Source of the DNA: Dehalococcoidales bacterium
GTDB lineage: Bacteria; Chloroflexota; Dehalococcoidia; Dehalococcoidales; RBG-16-60-22
Assembly (NCBI GenBank): GCA_030606585.1
Contig: JAUWGD010000017.1
Location: 1 to 18,284, forward strand
DNA: 18,284 nt
Direction of reading: 5' to 3'
Positions within the stretch are counted from its first letter, which is position 1; every line of letters starts with the position of its first letter. This document shows positions 16,226 to 18,284 of this stretch, in pieces. The position numbers were made by a program, and so were the translations under genes. Below the pieces are notes generated by a model. The model did not search any database and had not been told where the DNA came from. It saw only the letters and a list, made by a program, of their open reading frames with translations.

Positions 16226-16318
16226 GTCAGATTCGGAGACCTCTGACACAATTGTACCAACTTGAGGAATGTTATACAATTATGGTGTCCACCCTTGACC
16301 AGGGAGCTTTCGTTTATA
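16226..16318. promoter_or_regulatory. divergent intergenic region between the double-GNAT and PIG-L genes
   Basis: This 93-base region must hold the start signals for both genes. ATTGTA (16251-16256) and TACAAT (16275-16280) form a spaced inverted repeat; TACAAT also serves as a fair rightward -10, and its complement gives ATTGTATAAC, with TATAAC a fair leftward -10. TTGACC (16295-16300) is a rightward -35 look-alike, but it is too close to the ATG. AGGGAGC (16301-16307) is the likely ribosome site of the PIG-L gene. Confidence 0.3.
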
Positions 16319-17011
16319 ATGGATAATCAGACATATTTAATGGTAGTGACGCCGCACCCCGATGATGCTGAATTCGGTGTCGCGGGCACGGTAGCCAGAC
16401 TGACAAGCGAAGGGAAAAATGTTGTCTACGTGGTGTGCACCAATGGCGATAAAGGCTCCAGCGACAGGAATATAAAGCCGGAAGAAGTGGCAAAAATCCG
16501 CGAGCAGGAACAGATGGCGGCGGCCAAACTTCTGGGCGTCAGCGATGTCGTCTTCCTGCGCTACCCCGACCAGAGCCTCGAAGACTCGGATGAGTTCCGT
16601 AAAGAGCTGGTCCGGGTGATACGGCTTTACCAGCCTTACGCGGTGGTGACGGCAGACCCGTACCGCAAGTATATGTGGCATCGCGACCACCGTATCGCCG
16701 GGCAGGTAACGCTTGATGCCGTTTTTCCGTATGCCAGGGACCACCTTTCTTATCCGGAATTACTCGATGAGGGACTGGAACCCCACAAGGTAAGGGAGAT
16801 GTGGTTCTGGGCTTCAGACGATATCAACTACCGCCTGGACGTTACGGATACATTCGATATTAAGCTGGCCGCCCTGGGCTGTCACAAGAGCCAGGTGGGG
16901 GATATACCTCCGGAGATGCGAGAACGAATGCGCGACTGGGCCAGGATGAACGCGGAGGGAGAGGAATTCGAACTGGCCGAGGCGTTCCACCGCATCGAGA
17001 TGCGATATTAG
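16319..17011 (+). CDS. PIG-L/LmbE family N-deacetylase, MshB/BshB-like
   Basis: 230-residue zinc-dependent de-N-acetylase of the PIG-L family, which removes acetyl from GlcNAc conjugates (MshB, BshB, GPI PIG-L) or acts as an amidase on thiol conjugates (Mca). The PHPDDAE motif (12-18) supplies zinc ligands His13 and Asp16, with Asp15 as candidate general base; HRDHR (121-125) supplies the third ligand, probably His124. TNGDKGSSDRN (41-51), REQEQMAAAKLLG (61-73) and FLRYPDQSL (79-87) are typical of the family. The ATG at 16319 was chosen because the PHPDD motif then sits at the normal distance from the N-terminus and AGGGAGC lies upstream; an in-frame TTG at 16262 would add 19 atypical residues. 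Its stop overlaps that of the convergent metallo-hydrolase. Confidence 0.87.
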   Translation: MDNQTYLMVVTPHPDDAEFGVAGTVARLTSEGKNVVYVVCTNGDKGSSDRNIKPEEVAKIREQEQMAAAKLLGVSDVVFLRYPDQSLEDSDEFRKELVRVIRLYQPYAVVTADPYRKYMWHRDHRIAGQVTLDAVFPYARDHLSYPELLDEGLEPHKVREMWFWASDDINYRLDVTDTFDIKLAALGCHKSQVGDIPPEMRERMRDWARMNAEGEEFELAEAFHRIEMRY

Positions 17012-17649
17012 GAAGAAAGCCAGAGGACATCACCGCAGAGGTTGGGGCTGTGAGGATGGGAGGCGAAGACAGCATATTCTTCTTTCGCTTTTTTCACCGT
17101 GGTTATATTGCCATGACCGGGACAAATTACGGTATCATCAGGCAGCGTAAATATTTTCCCTGTAATAGAATCCACAATTTGCCTGAAATTATCCGGCGAC
17201 GCGGTCCTGCCGGGCCCGCCGGGGAATATAGTATCACCGGCGAACAGGTAATTACCGATTTTAAAGCATAAACCGCCCGGCGTATGCCCGGGAGTATGCA
17301 TGACTTTGATTTCCAGATTTCCCAGTGTCATGATATCGCCATCATTCAGCAATATTTCCGGCGGCGTTCTCAGCGAATGAGATTCGGCGGCATGGGCAGC
17401 CAGCGGCACTTTCAGTCGAGACCTTAATTCGGCCAGGGCGCCCGTGTGGTCGGAGTGGCCGTGCGTAAGTAAGATATATGCAGGATTAGTATCCTTAAGG
17501 CTTGCGACGATATTTTCCACGCTGGCCGGGGCATCCACCACCAGGCTATCACGCGTATGACGGCAAACGACTGTATAGGTATTGGTACCCCAGGGGCCCA
17601 GCTGCATTGACTCGATGCGGATATCATTATTATTGACTATATCAGTCAT
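17008..17649 (-). CDS. metallo-beta-lactamase fold hydrolase (glyoxalase II-like)
   Basis: 213-residue metallo-hydrolase. All metal ligands of the glyoxalase-II branch are present: His63, His65, Asp67 and His68 (THGHSDH), His122 (HTPGHTPGG), Asp139 (FAGDTIF) and His179 (CPGHGN). The protein is compact, about 40 residues shorter than classical glyoxalase II and lacking its C-terminal helical substrate domain, which fits the broad YcbL-like group acting on thioesters or related substrates. An AGGAGT site stands nine bases ahead of the ATG. The C-terminus is convergent with the PIG-L gene (four-base overlap TTAG, 17008-17011). Placement beside MshA-, MshB- and MshD-like genes makes a thiol-thioester substrate an attractive guess, but this fold is too common for that to carry much weight. 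Confidence 0.85.
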   Translation of the reverse strand: MTDIVNNNDIRIESMQLGPWGTNTYTVVCRHTRDSLVVDAPASVENIVASLKDTNPAYILLTHGHSDHTGALAELRSRLKVPLAAHAAESHSLRTPPEILLNDGDIMTLGNLEIKVMHTPGHTPGGLCFKIGNYLFAGDTIFPGGPGRTASPDNFRQIVDSITGKIFTLPDDTVICPGHGNITTVKKAKEEYAVFASHPHSPNLCGDVLWLSS

Positions 17650-17731
17650 AAGCTCGTACTCCTGGTTTATTGCCTATATGCGGGACAATAGGTTAGTATA
17701 GGTTATTAAATAGTATAACATCTGATTGACA

Positions 17732-18284
17732 ATGAGAGAAAGACTGGCCAGGCTGACCTCCAACATACTGAATCCTTTCCTGCTGAGCTTCATCGTAATC
17801 ATTCTGCTTGCCGTAGAGTCCACCGATAGCGCGAGCGAGGCCTTGAAATGGGCGCTAATCTCGATAGTCCTCAGCGTGCTGCCGATATTCGTAGTGGTTA
17901 TCTGCCTGGTACGACAAAAGAAGCTGGAAGGCGTCTTCGCCAATCCCCGCCAACAGAGAAACGGAATATACATTCTGGCAAGCCTTCTGGGAGCCATCGG
18001 CTGCGGGTTGATGTGGTATCTCAACGCCCCGAAATTAATATCTGTTACGTTCACCACCGGCCTGGTGGCGATAGTCGTCTTTATGGTGATAAATTGCTTC
18101 TGGAAGATAAGTTTGCACACCGCCTTCATGTCCGCCGCGGTGACGATTATCATTATTATCTACGGTGCTGCCGGTGCGCTGACGATACTGCTGCTGCCTC
18201 CGGTGGCCTGGGCGAGAATCAGATTGAACCAGCATTCGCCGGCGCAGGTAATTATCGGCACGTTGCTGTCGGTGGCAATCCTGC
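17732..18284 (+). CDS. PAP2-like membrane protein (phosphatase-like), C-terminus cut by the window end
   Basis: Open reading frame from ATG 17732 to the window end (184 codons, no stop). It encodes a polytopic membrane protein: a short basic N-terminus (MRERLARLTSNILNP) and hydrophobic segments at about 15-28, 38-60, 77-95, 102-120, 130-155 and 168 onward. WKISLHTAF corresponds to the PAP2 motif with the catalytic His in SxH, and ARIRLNQHSPAQVIIG corresponds to the last motif (Arg...His...G), so it belongs to the PAP2/lipid-phosphatase-like superfamily. Its likely substrate is a lipid or prenyl (pyro)phosphate in the membrane. No ribosome site is seen; TATAAC at 17714-17719 only 12 bases ahead suggests a very short leader or leaderless transcript. 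Confidence 0.72.
   Translation, partial: MRERLARLTSNILNPFLLSFIVIILLAVESTDSASEALKWALISIVLSVLPIFVVVICLVRQKKLEGVFANPRQQRNGIYILASLLGAIGCGLMWYLNAPKLISVTFTTGLVAIVVFMVINCFWKISLHTAFMSAAVTIIIIIYGAAGALTILLLPPVAWARIRLNQHSPAQVIIGTLLSVAIL

Noticed and set aside
17674..18153. 159-codon minus-strand open frame near the window end
   Set aside because: It is antisense to the PAP2-like membrane protein, whose reading frame has coherent membrane segments and catalytic motifs; the minus-strand product has none.

Overview
The window looks like a chromosomal segment of a strictly anaerobic, acyl-CoA-degrading bacterium. Base composition is balanced to slightly GC-rich, ATG, GTG and apparently TTG starts occur, and Shine-Dalgarno sites are mostly strong. 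Gene content (TRAP transporter, SCP-x-type thiolase with a zinc-ribbon/OB partner, several acyl-CoA dehydrogenases, a RACo-like corrinoid activator, DUF169, MshA-like glycosyltransferase, PIG-L, PAP2-like membrane protein) is what I would expect from an uncultured Dehalococcoidia-type Chloroflexota. No marker gene is present, so the assignment is an inference. I see no rRNA, tRNA, CRISPR, insertion sequence or phage gene. No gene-free stretch exceeds 300 bases; the longest gaps are 1811-2001 and 12919-13083.

Layout. (1) 1-1810: the two membrane subunits of a TRAP carboxylate transporter, joined by an ATGA overlap. The binding protein is not in the window. (2) 2002-8112: a tight co-directional cassette holding every core enzyme of one beta-oxidation turn. 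It has a thiolase with its DUF35 partner, a 3-hydroxyacyl-CoA dehydrogenase/enoyl-CoA hydratase fusion, and two acyl-CoA dehydrogenase subunits that look like the halves of an alpha2beta2 enzyme. (3) 8223-11284, same strand: a RACo-like [2Fe-2S]/ASKHA protein, a DUF169 protein and a small alpha/beta-barrel protein. (4) 12918-11303, opposite strand: another small alpha/beta-barrel protein followed by a third acyl-CoA dehydrogenase that lacks both usual catalytic glutamates. (5) 13084-17649: a CelD-type acetyltransferase, an MshA-like GT4 glycosyltransferase, a double-GNAT (MshD-like) protein on the opposite strand, an MshB/PIG-L-type deacetylase and a glyoxalase-II-like metallo-hydrolase. (6) 17732 to the end: a truncated PAP2-like membrane protein.

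How the genes may work together. Regions 1-4 suggest import of an organic acid and its oxidation as a CoA thioester. The substrate is unknown, and neither a CoA ligase/transferase nor ETF is present here. The RACo-like gene is odd because no corrinoid protein lies nearby. Region 5 contains look-alikes of three of the four mycothiol biosynthesis enzymes (MshA, MshB, MshD) without MshC. It is the best candidate here for an undescribed pathway, for instance a low-molecular-weight thiol or another amino-sugar conjugate.
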